In this document: positions 1-7,063 of the stretch, piece by piece
Position numbering within the stretch: position 1 is the stretch's first letter
Layout of the letters: every line of letters starts with the position of its first letter
Assembly (NCBI GenBank): GCA_015065395.1
Contig: SVQJ01000067.1
Location: 1 to 8,761, forward strand
From: Oscillospiraceae bacterium
Lineage (GTDB): Bacteria; Bacillota; Clostridia; Oscillospirales; CAG-272
Length of the DNA stretch: 8,761 bases
Direction: 5' to 3'
The notes under the pieces: model-generated
What the model was told of the DNA's origin: nothing
Seen by the model: only the letters and a program-made list of their open reading frames with translations
The model's database searches: none
Made by a program: the position numbers and the translations under genes

Positions 1-111
1 CAGACTGTCGAAAAAGGCGCAGACCGCCCTATAGGCAAGTTAAAGAGAGCAAGTAACATCTCTTCCGTTTGAAAAGGTGGTGTGTGCAGTTGTTTATGGT
101 TTAACCGAGAA
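1..111 (+). other. Unassigned left edge of the window, upstream of a terminator
   Basis: The first 111 bases lead into a plus-strand terminator, so the 3' end of some plus-strand transcript lies here. Two plus frames are open from the edge: one stops at TGA 70-72, giving a 23-residue tail ending KRASNISSV, the other at TAA 54-56, giving a 17-residue basic tail. Neither tail is recognisable. The stretch also has small self-complementary pieces (AAGAGA 43-48 with TCTCTT 59-64; GCC 26-28 with GGC 34-36), so the end of a structured RNA is possible. I looked for tmRNA, SRP RNA and RNase P 3'-end signatures and saw none. Confidence 0.25.
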
Positions 112-137
112 AACCTCCGAAGAATCGGAGGTTTTTT
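112..137 (+). terminator. Intrinsic terminator of the left-edge transcript
   Basis: AACCTCCGA (112-120) and TCGGAGGTT (125-133) form a perfect 9-bp stem around an AGAA loop. The T run 132-137 follows on the plus strand, the standard arrangement of a rho-independent terminator. It ends whatever transcript enters from the left edge. Confidence 0.85.
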
Positions 138-140
138 GCT

Positions 141-198
141 TTTCGTTTTTCGGGTCTCTGTCGTACCTTTGTACGCCGACGAGCCCCGAAAAACGAAA
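141..198. repeat. Long-armed inverted repeat, 14-bp arms
   Basis: TTTCGTTTTTCGGG (141-154) is exactly complementary to CCCGAAAAACGAAA (185-198). The 30-base interior can fold further: GTCG 160-163 pairs with CGAC 177-180, and TAC 164-166 with GTA 171-173. It begins just after the upstream terminator. On the plus strand it lacks a clean T tail, so it is not an ordinary terminator. It could act as a 3'-end-stabilising stem or a bidirectional termination element. Confidence 0.6.
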
Positions 199-224
199 TC
201 TGCATCCTTCTCGGCAGTCCGAAG

Positions 225-254
225 CAGCTTGTCGATAACTTTATCGACAAGCTG
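225..254. repeat. Perfect palindrome, 14-bp arms and 2-base loop
   Basis: CAGCTTGTCGATAA (225-238) and TTATCGACAAGCTG (241-254) are perfect reverse complements separated only by CT. There is no T run on either side, so it is not a typical intrinsic terminator in either direction. It directly abuts the next hairpin (255-291). It may be an extra mRNA 3'-end stem for rny, a protein-binding site or a small repeat element; the sequence alone does not decide. Confidence 0.6.
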
Positions 255-293
255 AAACTTGCAAGAGCATAAATCAAGCTCTTGCAAGTTTTT
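255..293. terminator. Hairpin between convergent units, probable rny terminator
   Basis: AAACTTGCAAGAGC (255-268) and GCTCTTGCAAGTTT (278-291) are perfect 14-bp arms around a 9-base loop. On the plus strand the stem ends in five T (289-293). On the minus strand it lies 26 bases beyond the rny stop codon, but its T tract is only three bases long. It therefore reads as a bidirectional terminator that is stronger on the plus strand and probably also serves rny. Confidence 0.65.
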
Positions 294-317
294 GATTGAT
301 TTTACAGTGGCGAAAAA

Positions 318-1877
318 TTATTTCGCGTAATTGACAGCGCGGCTTTCTCTGATGATATTGACCTTGATCTGTCCGGGATATTCAAGCTCGTCCTCGATCT
401 TCTTAACGATATCTCTTGCGATGAGAGGCATCTTATCGTCAGTGATGACCTCGGGCTTGACCATGATACGGACCTCGCGGCCCGCCTGGATAGCGAAGGA
501 TTTTTCAACTCCGTCGAAGCTCTTTGCGATCTCCTCAAGCTTTGTGAGTCTCTTTATGTAGTTCTCAAGATTTTCACGTCTTGCTCCGGGGCGTGCCGCG
601 GAGATAGCGTCAGCCGCCTGAACTATCATAGCAACGAGGGTCTGAGGTTCAACGTCGCCGTGGTGAGCCTCGATAGCGTGGATAATATCTTTATTTTCCT
701 TATATTTTCTTGCGGTATCAACACCAAGCTGAACGTGGCTTCCCTCCTGCTCTGCGGTAAGAGCCTTACCGATATCGTGGAGAAGACCTGCGCGCTTTGC
801 CTGCATGGAATCCACTCCAAGCTCATCGGCAATAATGCCGGAAAGGAGAGAAACTTCAATAGAATGGCGAAGCACGTTCTGACCGTAGCTTGTACGGTAT
901 TTAAGACGGCCGAGGAGCTTGACAAGCTCGCCGTTGAGACCGTGGATCCCGGTTTCAAAGGTAGCCTGATCTCCTGCTTTTTTAATTGATACTTCAACCT
1001 CGTGCTTTGCTTTCTCCACCATTTCCTCGATACGGGCAGGGTGGATACGTCCGTCAGAGATAAGCTTTTCAAGAGCAAGTCTTGCGATCTCACGGCGAAC
1101 AGGGTCAAAGCAGGAGACTGTGATGGCTTCGGGTGTATCGTCGATGATAAGATCCACCCCGGTGAGAGTTTCGATGGTGCGGATGTTACGACCCTCGCGG
1201 CCGATGATCCTACCCTTCATCTCCTCTGAGGGGAGGGTAACCGTGGAGACTGTGATCTCCGCAACATGGTCGGCAGCGCAACGCTGAATTGCAAGAGCGA
1301 CGATATTTCTTGCCTTATCGTCAGCCTCGTCCTTAAACTCCTGTTCAAGCTCCAGCATCTTCTTTGCCTGCTCGTGGCGCACTTCTTCCACCATATCCTC
1401 GATGAGCTTCATTCTTGCCTGCTCTGCGGTCATTCCGGATATGCGCTGAAGTGTCATTCTCGCTTCGGTCTTCTGGTTCTGAAGGTCCTCGCAGAGAAGT
1501 TCGTTTTCCTGAATTTTTTTCTGGAGCGATTCGTCTTTCTTTTCAAGAGCTTCCGTTTTCTTATCAAGGTTTTCTTCCTTGGACTGAACACGTCTTTCCT
1601 GACGAGAAAGCTCGCTTCTGCGCTCTTTGATTTCCTGTTCAAACTCGTTTTTTGCGCGGAGCATTTCTTCCTTAGCTTCGATAAGGGCTTCCTTTTTTGC
1701 GCTTGCGGCATCGGCTTTCGCCTGGTTCATACCGTCTGCTATGATCTTTTTAGCCTGAAGCTCGGCAGATCCTATTGCTCTTTCAGCAACCTTTTTGCGA
1801 TATACGATTCCGCAAAATGTTCCTGCAAGAAGACCTACGATAAGCGCCGCGATACCGGTTAAAACATAGGGCATCAT
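318..1877 (-). CDS. rny: Ribonuclease Y (RNase Y), membrane-anchored endoribonuclease
   Basis: RNase Y starts bulk mRNA decay in many Firmicutes by endonucleolytic cleavage at the inner face of the membrane. The 519 residues show the full family layout and the usual length. There is one N-terminal membrane helix (about 4-26), then a long charged coiled coil (about 30-195) rich in K, E, R and Q. The KH RNA-binding domain has its GREG loop at 226-229. The metal-dependent HD domain shows H338, H367-D368 (LLHDIGKA), the AHHGD segment with H405-H406, and D423. The C-terminal family domain follows. The ATG at 1877 is chosen because AAGGAGG (1886-1892) sits 8 bases upstream; the next codon is also ATG and cannot be excluded. 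The gene is monocistronic here, divergent from the dockerin/DUF4838 operon, with its own promoter and a long leader. No truncation or missing key residue was seen. Confidence 0.97.
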   Translation of the reverse strand: MMPYVLTGIAALIVGLLAGTFCGIVYRKKVAERAIGSAELQAKKIIADGMNQAKADAASAKKEALIEAKEEMLRAKNEFEQEIKERRSELSRQERRVQSKEENLDKKTEALEKKDESLQKKIQENELLCEDLQNQKTEARMTLQRISGMTAEQARMKLIEDMVEEVRHEQAKKMLELEQEFKDEADDKARNIVALAIQRCAADHVAEITVSTVTLPSEEMKGRIIGREGRNIRTIETLTGVDLIIDDTPEAITVSCFDPVRREIARLALEKLISDGRIHPARIEEMVEKAKHEVEVSIKKAGDQATFETGIHGLNGELVKLLGRLKYRTSYGQNVLRHSIEVSLLSGIIADELGVDSMQAKRAGLLHDIGKALTAEQEGSHVQLGVDTARKYKENKDIIHAIEAHHGDVEPQTLVAMIVQAADAISAARPGARRENLENYIKRLTKLEEIAKSFDGVEKSFAIQAGREVRIMVKPEVITDDKMPLIARDIVKKIEDELEYPGQIKVNIIRESRAVNYAK

Positions 1878-1940
1878 AATTTATACCTCCTTCTTTGGAA
1901 TTTTCTAAAAAATTCAAAATGAAATTAATACATCATAAAT

Positions 1941-2015
1941 CGGGAGGCTGCCCGGTGACTTATATTATTCAGTTGATATTCAGTTGAATCTATATAAACC
2001 CGGCAGCTTCGCCGG
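1941..2015 (-). promoter_or_regulatory. Structured 5' leader of rny with two GC-rich hairpins
   Basis: If transcription starts near 2028, the rny mRNA has a leader of about 150 nt. In it CCGGC/GCCGG (2015-2011 with 2004-2000) and CGGG/CCCG (1954-1951 with 1944-1941) form two small hairpins in otherwise AT-rich sequence. The segments GCTGCC (2007-2002 on the transcript strand) and GGCAGC (1952-1947) are also complementary to each other, so the two hairpins could exchange for one long-range stem. I do not recognise a known riboswitch. A role in controlling rny expression is inference. Confidence 0.35.
1966..1987. repeat. Tandem 11-bp direct repeat in the rny leader
   Basis: TATTCAGTTGA occurs twice in immediate succession (1966-1976 and 1977-1987), exactly between the two leader hairpins. 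It could be a binding site for a regulator, a linker of fixed length, or simple slippage duplication. Nothing in the sequence selects between these. Confidence 0.6.
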
Positions 2016-2034
2016 AATACGAACATACTAATAT

Positions 2035-2063
2035 ATTTTATAGCAATCGGCTTGATATGTCAA
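2035..2063 (-). promoter_or_regulatory. Sigma-A-type promoter of rny
   Basis: Read on the minus strand, TTGACA (2063-2058, a perfect -35 box) is followed after 17 bases by TAAAAT (2040-2035, five of six matches to TATAAT). An overlapping TATAAA offers a 15-base spacer as a less likely alternative. The predicted start is near 2028. Confidence 0.8.
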
Positions 2064-2166
2064 GTGATTTTTTTAGTGAGATGTTATTTAACACAATGTT
2101 TTTTTTATTTTCAGGATAATTTTGTGAAAAACGCGTAAAAAAGTTGAAAATGCTCTTCTTTGCCTA

Positions 2167-2195
2167 TTGAAAAAAATGGGCAGATATACTATAAT
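2167..2195 (+). promoter_or_regulatory. Sigma-A-type promoter of the dockerin/ketose operon
   Basis: TTGAAA (2167-2172) and a perfect TATAAT (2190-2195) are separated by exactly 17 bases, in an A-rich context. The predicted start is near 2202, giving a short leader of about 33 bases before the TTG start at 2235. No clear operator palindrome or cre-type site was found around it. It is divergent from the rny promoter about 100 bases away. Confidence 0.85.
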
Positions 2196-2234
2196 TACTT
2201 TGTATAAATGTGACCGTGAAAGGATAGTGGTACT

Positions 2235-4286
2235 TTGAAAAAAATAGTTGCTTTTGTTCTTTGCTTTGTGATGACGGTGCTCTGCGTGCCTTTTCACATT
2301 GAAGCTGATGCTCTGCTTTACCGCAAGGGCGATTTTAATGATGACAATACTGTAAATGCAAAGGATGCCTATCAAATGGCGCTCTATCTTTCCGGCTCCG
2401 GCGCGGAGATATCCGGCGAGAAGGGAGATCTCAATTTTGATGAAAACGTCAATGCTAAGGACTATTTCATTATGAAGCTCCATCTTTCGGGTGCTGCGGA
2501 TATTGAGAATGCTCCCGGTTTTGGCGGATATACCGTCGGCGGAAAGGATATTGCGCAATACACCGTGGTGGTTACCGATACCGAGAACCCCAATATGGTA
2601 TTTGCTGCCGAGGAGCTTTGCAAATACGTAAAGCTTGGGGACGGAACTGATCTTTCGATGGCACACGGCTCGTCTGAAGCTGAGGATCAGATAGTTTTCC
2701 TTGCAGATGTCACCGGGGAGCTGGGAACCGACGGATTCAATATCAAGTATGCAGACGGAGATCTTATTATCACTGCTGCTCCCAAGAGAGGAAGCATGTA
2801 TGCTGTATACGAGATTCTTGAAGAGTATTTCGGTTATGCTTTTTTTGAAAAAGGAAATTACGATCTTGATAAATACAGCGCATCCGATATTCCTGCGGAT
2901 ACTGACTTCACCTTTGTTCCCAAGCTTCGTTACCGTTGCATCACCATAGACAGCTTTGGTTCCGCATACGTTGAGTCCACTACCGTTAAGAGAAGGCTTA
3001 ACGGCGCGAGCAGCGTTGGTGCTTTACAGAATGAGAAATACGGATACGGCGTTGAAAGACTTTTGGCAAACGCTCATTCCTTTGATGTTTTCCTTCCCAT
3101 GGATGCGGTCATGGATGCGACCGGAATGGATAAGAGATGCCTTTCTCAGGACGCTCTCGTTGATATTTGTGCAGAAAATATGATCGGGCTCGTACAGGCG
3201 CGAGTTGCCGCCGGCTCAAGGATAGGAAATGAGATCACGGAGATCTCCTGCTCCTACGCGGACGGGGATGTGCCCTGCACCTGCCGCTCGTGCAATAAGG
3301 TATTTAACGAAGAGGGTCAGCGTCATTCCGGAAATCTCGTTCGCTTCGTTAATAAGGTGCACGAAAAGTTTTGTGCCGTTTATCCGGAGATAACCTTTAT
3401 CACCAACGCATACGGTACGTGGCACGATGCTCCCGGAAAATCCTCTCTTAATGACGGCATTGTTCTGCTTTATTGCTGGAACGGCTGTGCAAACCATAAG
3501 CTTGGTCTGCCCGGATGCAGCGACAAGGGTAACTATCTCGGAACCACCAATATTAAAACTGAGGCAGATTTCCTTGCATGGAGAGACAAGTGCTCTGAGA
3601 TATACGTGTGGTATTATCCCACGAATATCTATTATATGCTTTCTCCCCTGCCCAACTACTTCAATCTATACAACGATTTTAACTGGTTCATTGATAATGG
3701 CGCAACCGGCTTCTACGTTAAAGGAAGCGAGGGCAGCTCCTTTGAGAACCTTTGCGGATATCTCATCTCCCTGCTTATGTGGGATCCCGATATAAGTGCT
3801 GAAGACTATGAGCTGAAGATGAAGGAATATCTGCGCGCTCATTACGGCTACGGCTGGACGTATATATACGAGTATATGGAAATGGCAACGGAGATCGGCG
3901 ATCTTTGCGGCTGTGTGCTCAATGATTTTGAGCTCCCCTTCGATATGTATTCAAAAACTGCATTTGCCGAAAATTATCCCCGCATGAAGGAACTTTTTGC
4001 AAATGCATATAATATGGCGGATACTGCAGAGCAGAAAGAGAACATAGAGCTTCTTTCAGCGCACATGCGTTTTTTGGGTCTTGCATCAAGGTATTATAAC
4101 TACTACGAATTGGGAAATGATGAGACAAGAGCTGAGTTTGCCGAAGACTGGAGAGAGCTTTACGATTATATTGAGGATAATAATATCCGAACAGCTCACG
4201 ATCAGATCGGAATAGACAAGGACTTTACTCTTAGCGAGAATCCCATGGTTGTGATCTATCCCCAGGCGGGAAGCGGACAAAGATAA
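2235..4286 (+). CDS. Secreted DUF4838 protein with N-terminal type I dockerin
   Basis: A 683-residue protein predicted to be exported: residues 1-26 are a signal peptide (KK, hydrophobic core, likely cleavage after ADA). Residues 32-86 form a type I dockerin with two Ca-binding repeats ending in LSG. Ligand positions are D33, N35, D37, T39, N41, D44 and D65, N67, D69, N71, N73, D76. Residues about 105-205 resemble the non-catalytic N-terminal domain of alpha-glucuronidase-like glycosidases (GSMYAVYEILEEYFGYAFF, 186-204). Residues about 265-530 match DUF4838, including DGDVPCTCRSC (343-353), a FVNKVHE segment and SPLPNYFNLYN. The rest is helical. DUF4838 proteins are probable TIM-barrel glycan-active proteins, but no reaction is established that I know of. 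A dockerin normally docks a protein on a cohesin scaffold; here it is N-terminal rather than the commoner C-terminal position. The start is TTG, preceded by AAAGGA (2219-2224) at 10 bases. It is the first gene of the operon, 35 bases before the epimerase gene. Confidence 0.88.
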   Translation: MKKIVAFVLCFVMTVLCVPFHIEADALLYRKGDFNDDNTVNAKDAYQMALYLSGSGAEISGEKGDLNFDENVNAKDYFIMKLHLSGAADIENAPGFGGYTVGGKDIAQYTVVVTDTENPNMVFAAEELCKYVKLGDGTDLSMAHGSSEAEDQIVFLADVTGELGTDGFNIKYADGDLIITAAPKRGSMYAVYEILEEYFGYAFFEKGNYDLDKYSASDIPADTDFTFVPKLRYRCITIDSFGSAYVESTTVKRRLNGASSVGALQNEKYGYGVERLLANAHSFDVFLPMDAVMDATGMDKRCLSQDALVDICAENMIGLVQARVAAGSRIGNEITEISCSYADGDVPCTCRSCNKVFNEEGQRHSGNLVRFVNKVHEKFCAVYPEITFITNAYGTWHDAPGKSSLNDGIVLLYCWNGCANHKLGLPGCSDKGNYLGTTNIKTEADFLAWRDKCSEIYVWYYPTNIYYMLSPLPNYFNLYNDFNWFIDNGATGFYVKGSEGSSFENLCGYLISLLMWDPDISAEDYELKMKEYLRAHYGYGWTYIYEYMEMATEIGDLCGCVLNDFELPFDMYSKTAFAENYPRMKELFANAYNMADTAEQKENIELLSAHMRFLGLASRYYNYYELGNDETRAEFAEDWRELYDYIEDNNIRTAHDQIGIDKDFTLSENPMVVIYPQAGSGQR

Positions 4287-4321
4287 TAATATTTTTATAT
4301 AAACGAAAGGAAACACAAAAA

Positions 4322-5194
4322 ATGATGAAAATCGGAACACATTTCGCATACTGGGGCAACACCTGGTCTGTTGACTACATTGCTCTCTGCCACAGAGCAA
4401 AGAAGTGCGGCCTTGACGTTCTTGAGGTTGGCGCCGGCGACCTCGTTAATATGAGCGACAGCGAGCTTGAGGCACTTCGCACCACAGCAAAGGATCTGGG
4501 ACTTGAGATTTCCGCAAACCTCGGCCCTCCCAAGGATAAGGATATTTCCAACGCTGATCCCGCTATCCGTGCGGCAGGCGTTAAATTCCTTTGCGATATC
4601 CTTGACCAGATGGTTAAGATCGACTGTAAGATACTCATCGGCGCTTGCTACAACTGCTGGCCCTATGACTTTGTAGATATTGATAAGGAGGCTCTTCTTG
4701 ATCGCGCCGTTGAGTGCATGAAGGAGGTTGGCGATCACGCTGACAGCCTCGGCCTTACCATTGCTCTTGAGATCCTTAACAGATTTGAATCCTGCATGAT
4801 CAATACTCTTGACGAGGGCATCGCATTCTGTGAGAGAGTTGGCAAAAAGTCTGTCAAGCTTCTTCTTGATACCTTCCACATGAACATTGAAGAGGTTGAG
4901 GATATCCCCACCGTTCTTCGCCGCGGCGGCGACTGGGTAGCTCACGTTCACGTTGGTGAGGCTAACCGTATGCTTCCCGGCACAGGCCATCTCCCCTGGG
5001 CTGAGATCGGCAAGGCTCTTCGTGATATCGGCTATGATGCAAAGGTAGTTATGGAGCCCTTCCTTCTCGTAGGCGGCGAGGTAGGTCCTGCAATCAAGGT
5101 ATGGCGCGATCTTTCCGGAAATGCTGACGCTGAGAAGCTGGACGAAATGATGGCAACCGCAGTTTCCTTCCTCAGAAGCAATCTCAACGGCTGA
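4322..5194 (+). CDS. Ketose 3-epimerase, D-allulose/D-tagatose 3-epimerase type
   Basis: A cytoplasmic 290-residue TIM-barrel enzyme of the sugar phosphate isomerase/epimerase superfamily. Known relatives invert C3 of free ketohexoses (D-allulose to D-fructose, D-tagatose to D-sorbose) with a divalent metal. From memory it aligns along its length with Clostridium cellulolyticum D-allulose 3-epimerase, for example at LEVGAG, YNCWPYDF, LEILNRFES, LLDTFHMNIEE, HVHVGEANRMLPG, VMEPF and IKVWRD. The predicted metal ligands are E150, D183, H210 and E245, with E150 and E245 the catalytic pair and R216 a substrate contact. Start: ATG 4322 with AAAGGA (4306-4311) 10 bases upstream; ATG 4325 is the alternative. 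It lies 25 bases before the kinase gene. The family assignment is strong. The natural substrate is open, since these enzymes are promiscuous and an L-ribulose epimerase role is also possible. Confidence 0.9.
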   Translation: MMKIGTHFAYWGNTWSVDYIALCHRAKKCGLDVLEVGAGDLVNMSDSELEALRTTAKDLGLEISANLGPPKDKDISNADPAIRAAGVKFLCDILDQMVKIDCKILIGACYNCWPYDFVDIDKEALLDRAVECMKEVGDHADSLGLTIALEILNRFESCMINTLDEGIAFCERVGKKSVKLLLDTFHMNIEEVEDIPTVLRRGGDWVAHVHVGEANRMLPGTGHLPWAEIGKALRDIGYDAKVVMEPFLLVGGEVGPAIKVWRDLSGNADAEKLDEMMATAVSFLRSNLNG

Positions 5195-5219
5195 TAAATA
5201 TCAAAAGGAGAATAAACCA

Positions 5220-6167
5220 ATGGCTGAAATTATGACAATGGGCGAGATCATCGTCGAGATAATGCGCGGCAAGGTAGACAGTCCCCTGAATGAAGCAGGA
5301 ATTTTCAAGGGTCCTTATCCCTCCGGTGCTCCTGCTATCTTCATTGATACGGTTGCCCGTCTTGGTCACAAGGCGGCTATCGTCGGCGGTGTTGGAGATG
5401 ATGATTTCGGAAAGTGCCTCCTTGACCGATTGGAGGGCGATGGAGTTGACTGCTCCTCCGTGATCAAGAATGACCGAATTTCAACAGGCTGTGCGTTCGT
5501 TACATATTTTGCAAACGGTGACCGTAAGTTCATTTTCCATATAGGAAATACCCCTGCAGTTCTTGCTCCCTCTCCCGCAGAGGAAAAGCTTGAGGGCCTT
5601 AAGTTCTTCCACATCATGGGATGCTCCATGATGGCAGAGCTTTCCTTCGGACGCCGCATAGTTGAGACTATGAAGGCGGCACGTGCGAAGGGCGCAAAGA
5701 TCTCCTTTGACCCCAATATCCGTCCCGAGCTTATGAAGGATCCCGAGTGCATGGATCTTGTTAATGACGTTCTCGATAATACAAGCGTGTTCATGCCCGG
5801 AAAGAGCGAGCTGAGAATGCTCTCCGGAAAGGACGATATTGAAGAGGCTGTTCAGGCTCTCTTTGAAACAAAGCCCCTCCTTGAGCTCGTTGTTCTCAAG
5901 AACGGCAAGAAGGGCTGTATCATCTATTCAAGAGATGAGAGGATCGAGTTCGGTGTATATGCTATCGAGCCCGTTGATGCAACCGGTGCAGGCGATAGCT
6001 TTGACGGTGCATTCCTTTGCGGACTTCTCGAAGGCAAGAGCCTTCTTGACGCAGCAAAGCTTGCAACCGCTGCAGCTTCTCTCAATACGGGAGCCTTCGG
6101 TCCCATGGAGGGCAAGATATCTCCCGAGAACTGTCAGAAGCTTATCGACGATAATATCATGGAATAA
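5220..6167 (+). CDS. PfkB-family carbohydrate kinase
   Basis: A 315-residue cytoplasmic ATP-dependent sugar kinase of the ribokinase/PfkB superfamily, normal in length. The N-terminal family signature is seen as SGAPAIFIDTVARLG (35-49) and GGVGDDDFG (56-64). The C-terminal signature DATGAGDSFDGAF (253-265) holds the anion hole GAG and the catalytic base D259. Residues 163-169 (FDPNIRP) match the substrate-side loop of fructokinase and 2-keto-3-deoxygluconate kinase subgroups. The ATG is preceded by AAAAGGAG (5203-5210) with a 9-base gap. Its place between a ketose epimerase and a class II aldolase suggests it phosphorylates the ketose made by the epimerase. Whether it adds phosphate at C1 or C6, and to which sugar, cannot be read from sequence. 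Fructokinase, tagatose kinase or KDG kinase names would be guesses. Confidence 0.92.
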   Translation: MAEIMTMGEIIVEIMRGKVDSPLNEAGIFKGPYPSGAPAIFIDTVARLGHKAAIVGGVGDDDFGKCLLDRLEGDGVDCSSVIKNDRISTGCAFVTYFANGDRKFIFHIGNTPAVLAPSPAEEKLEGLKFFHIMGCSMMAELSFGRRIVETMKAARAKGAKISFDPNIRPELMKDPECMDLVNDVLDNTSVFMPGKSELRMLSGKDDIEEAVQALFETKPLLELVVLKNGKKGCIIYSRDERIEFGVYAIEPVDATGAGDSFDGAFLCGLLEGKSLLDAAKLATAAASLNTGAFGPMEGKISPENCQKLIDDNIME

Positions 6168-6221
6168 TTAACGTGCCGATACGAAAAGCGCGAACGAAAT
6201 TATAATAAGAGGTACAGACCA

Positions 6222-7061
6222 ATGTATGTAACAAGTAAAGAAATGATCTATGCTGCCCGCAAGGGTGGCTATGCTGTTCCTGCGTTCAACGCAGAGAACC
6301 TTGAGATGGTACAGGCGATAGTTGCGGCGGCTGAAAAGATGAAGTCTCCCGTAATGATCCAGACCACACCCTCCACCGTAAAATATCTCACTCTCCGCCA
6401 GGCAGTTGCTATGGTAAAGGCAGAGGGCGAGGCTGCAAGCGTTCCCGTTGCTCTTCATCTTGACCATTGCGAGAGCTATGAGGCTGTTATGGCTGCAGTT
6501 GATGCAGGCTATACTTCCGTTATGATCGACGGATCAAAGCTTCCCTACGAGGAAAACATCGCGGTAACCAAAAAGGTAGTTGAGGATGCTCATGCAAAGG
6601 GTATCACCGTTGAGGCAGAGCTTGGCACTGTTGGCGGTAAGGAGGACGGCAGAAGCGCGGATATCGCTTATACCGATCCAGATGAGGCTCTTGATTTCTT
6701 CAGCCGTACAGGTGTTGATATTTTTGCAGTTGCTATCGGAACGGCTCACGGCTTCTATAAGGGCGAGCCTAAGCTGAATTTTGAGCTTCTTGAAAAGCTT
6801 GCTTCTACCATCGAAGCTCCCCTGGTTCTCCATGGCGGCAGCGGCGTTCCCGATGAAATGGTAAAGAAGACCATTGAAATGGGTATCAATAAGGTCAATT
6901 TTGCAACCGAGCTGCGCGCGGCAATGACCAAGGCGGTTCGAGAGGTTCTCACCGATGACGGTGTTATCGATCCCAAAAAGTTTATGGGCAAGGGCAGAGA
7001 AGCGGTTATCGAGCTCTGCTGCCATAAGATCGAACTCTGCGGCTCTCAGGGAAAAGCATAA
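6222..7061 (+). CDS. Class II aldolase, GatY/KbaY (tagatose/fructose-bisphosphate) type
   Basis: A 279-residue zinc-dependent aldolase; class II members split ketose 1,6-bisphosphates into dihydroxyacetone phosphate and glyceraldehyde 3-phosphate. Visible motifs are HLDHCES with catalytic/metal residues D81 and H82, VEAELG with E131 and E133, H176 in GTAHG, H204 in LHGGSG (zinc and phosphate site), and NKVNFATEL (223-231). The form KVN-x-ATEL and the length are nearer GatY, KbaY and IolJ than housekeeping FbaA. SD: AGAGGT (6208-6213), 8 bases before ATG 6222. It follows the kinase by 54 bases with no terminator between, and the operon terminator comes just after it. In context it should cleave the phosphorylated product of the kinase. 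If that kinase makes only a monophosphate, either a second kinase elsewhere is needed or the enzyme cleaves a ketose 1-phosphate. Exact substrate uncertain. Confidence 0.92.
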   Translation: MYVTSKEMIYAARKGGYAVPAFNAENLEMVQAIVAAAEKMKSPVMIQTTPSTVKYLTLRQAVAMVKAEGEAASVPVALHLDHCESYEAVMAAVDAGYTSVMIDGSKLPYEENIAVTKKVVEDAHAKGITVEAELGTVGGKEDGRSADIAYTDPDEALDFFSRTGVDIFAVAIGTAHGFYKGEPKLNFELLEKLASTIEAPLVLHGGSGVPDEMVKKTIEMGINKVNFATELRAAMTKAVREVLTDDGVIDPKKFMGKGREAVIELCCHKIELCGSQGKA

Positions 7062-7063
7062 AA

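Noticed and set aside
1266..1862. A 198-codon plus-strand open frame opposite rny
   Set aside because: It is the Phe/Leu-rich mirror of the RNase Y coiled-coil codons and no family is recognisable.
2118..2140. Possible catabolite-control (cre) site upstream of the operon promoter
   Set aside because: The TGAAAAACGCG stretch has the wrong spacing to the cre consensus and lacks its right half.
4295..4990. A 231-codon minus-strand open frame opposite the epimerase gene
   Set aside because: It is antisense to a well-supported epimerase with all metal ligands in place, and shows no motif or ribosome binding site.
6201..6206. TATAAT before the aldolase gene as an internal promoter
   Set aside because: No -35-like hexamer lies 16-18 bases upstream, and the element overlaps the region just before the ribosome binding site.
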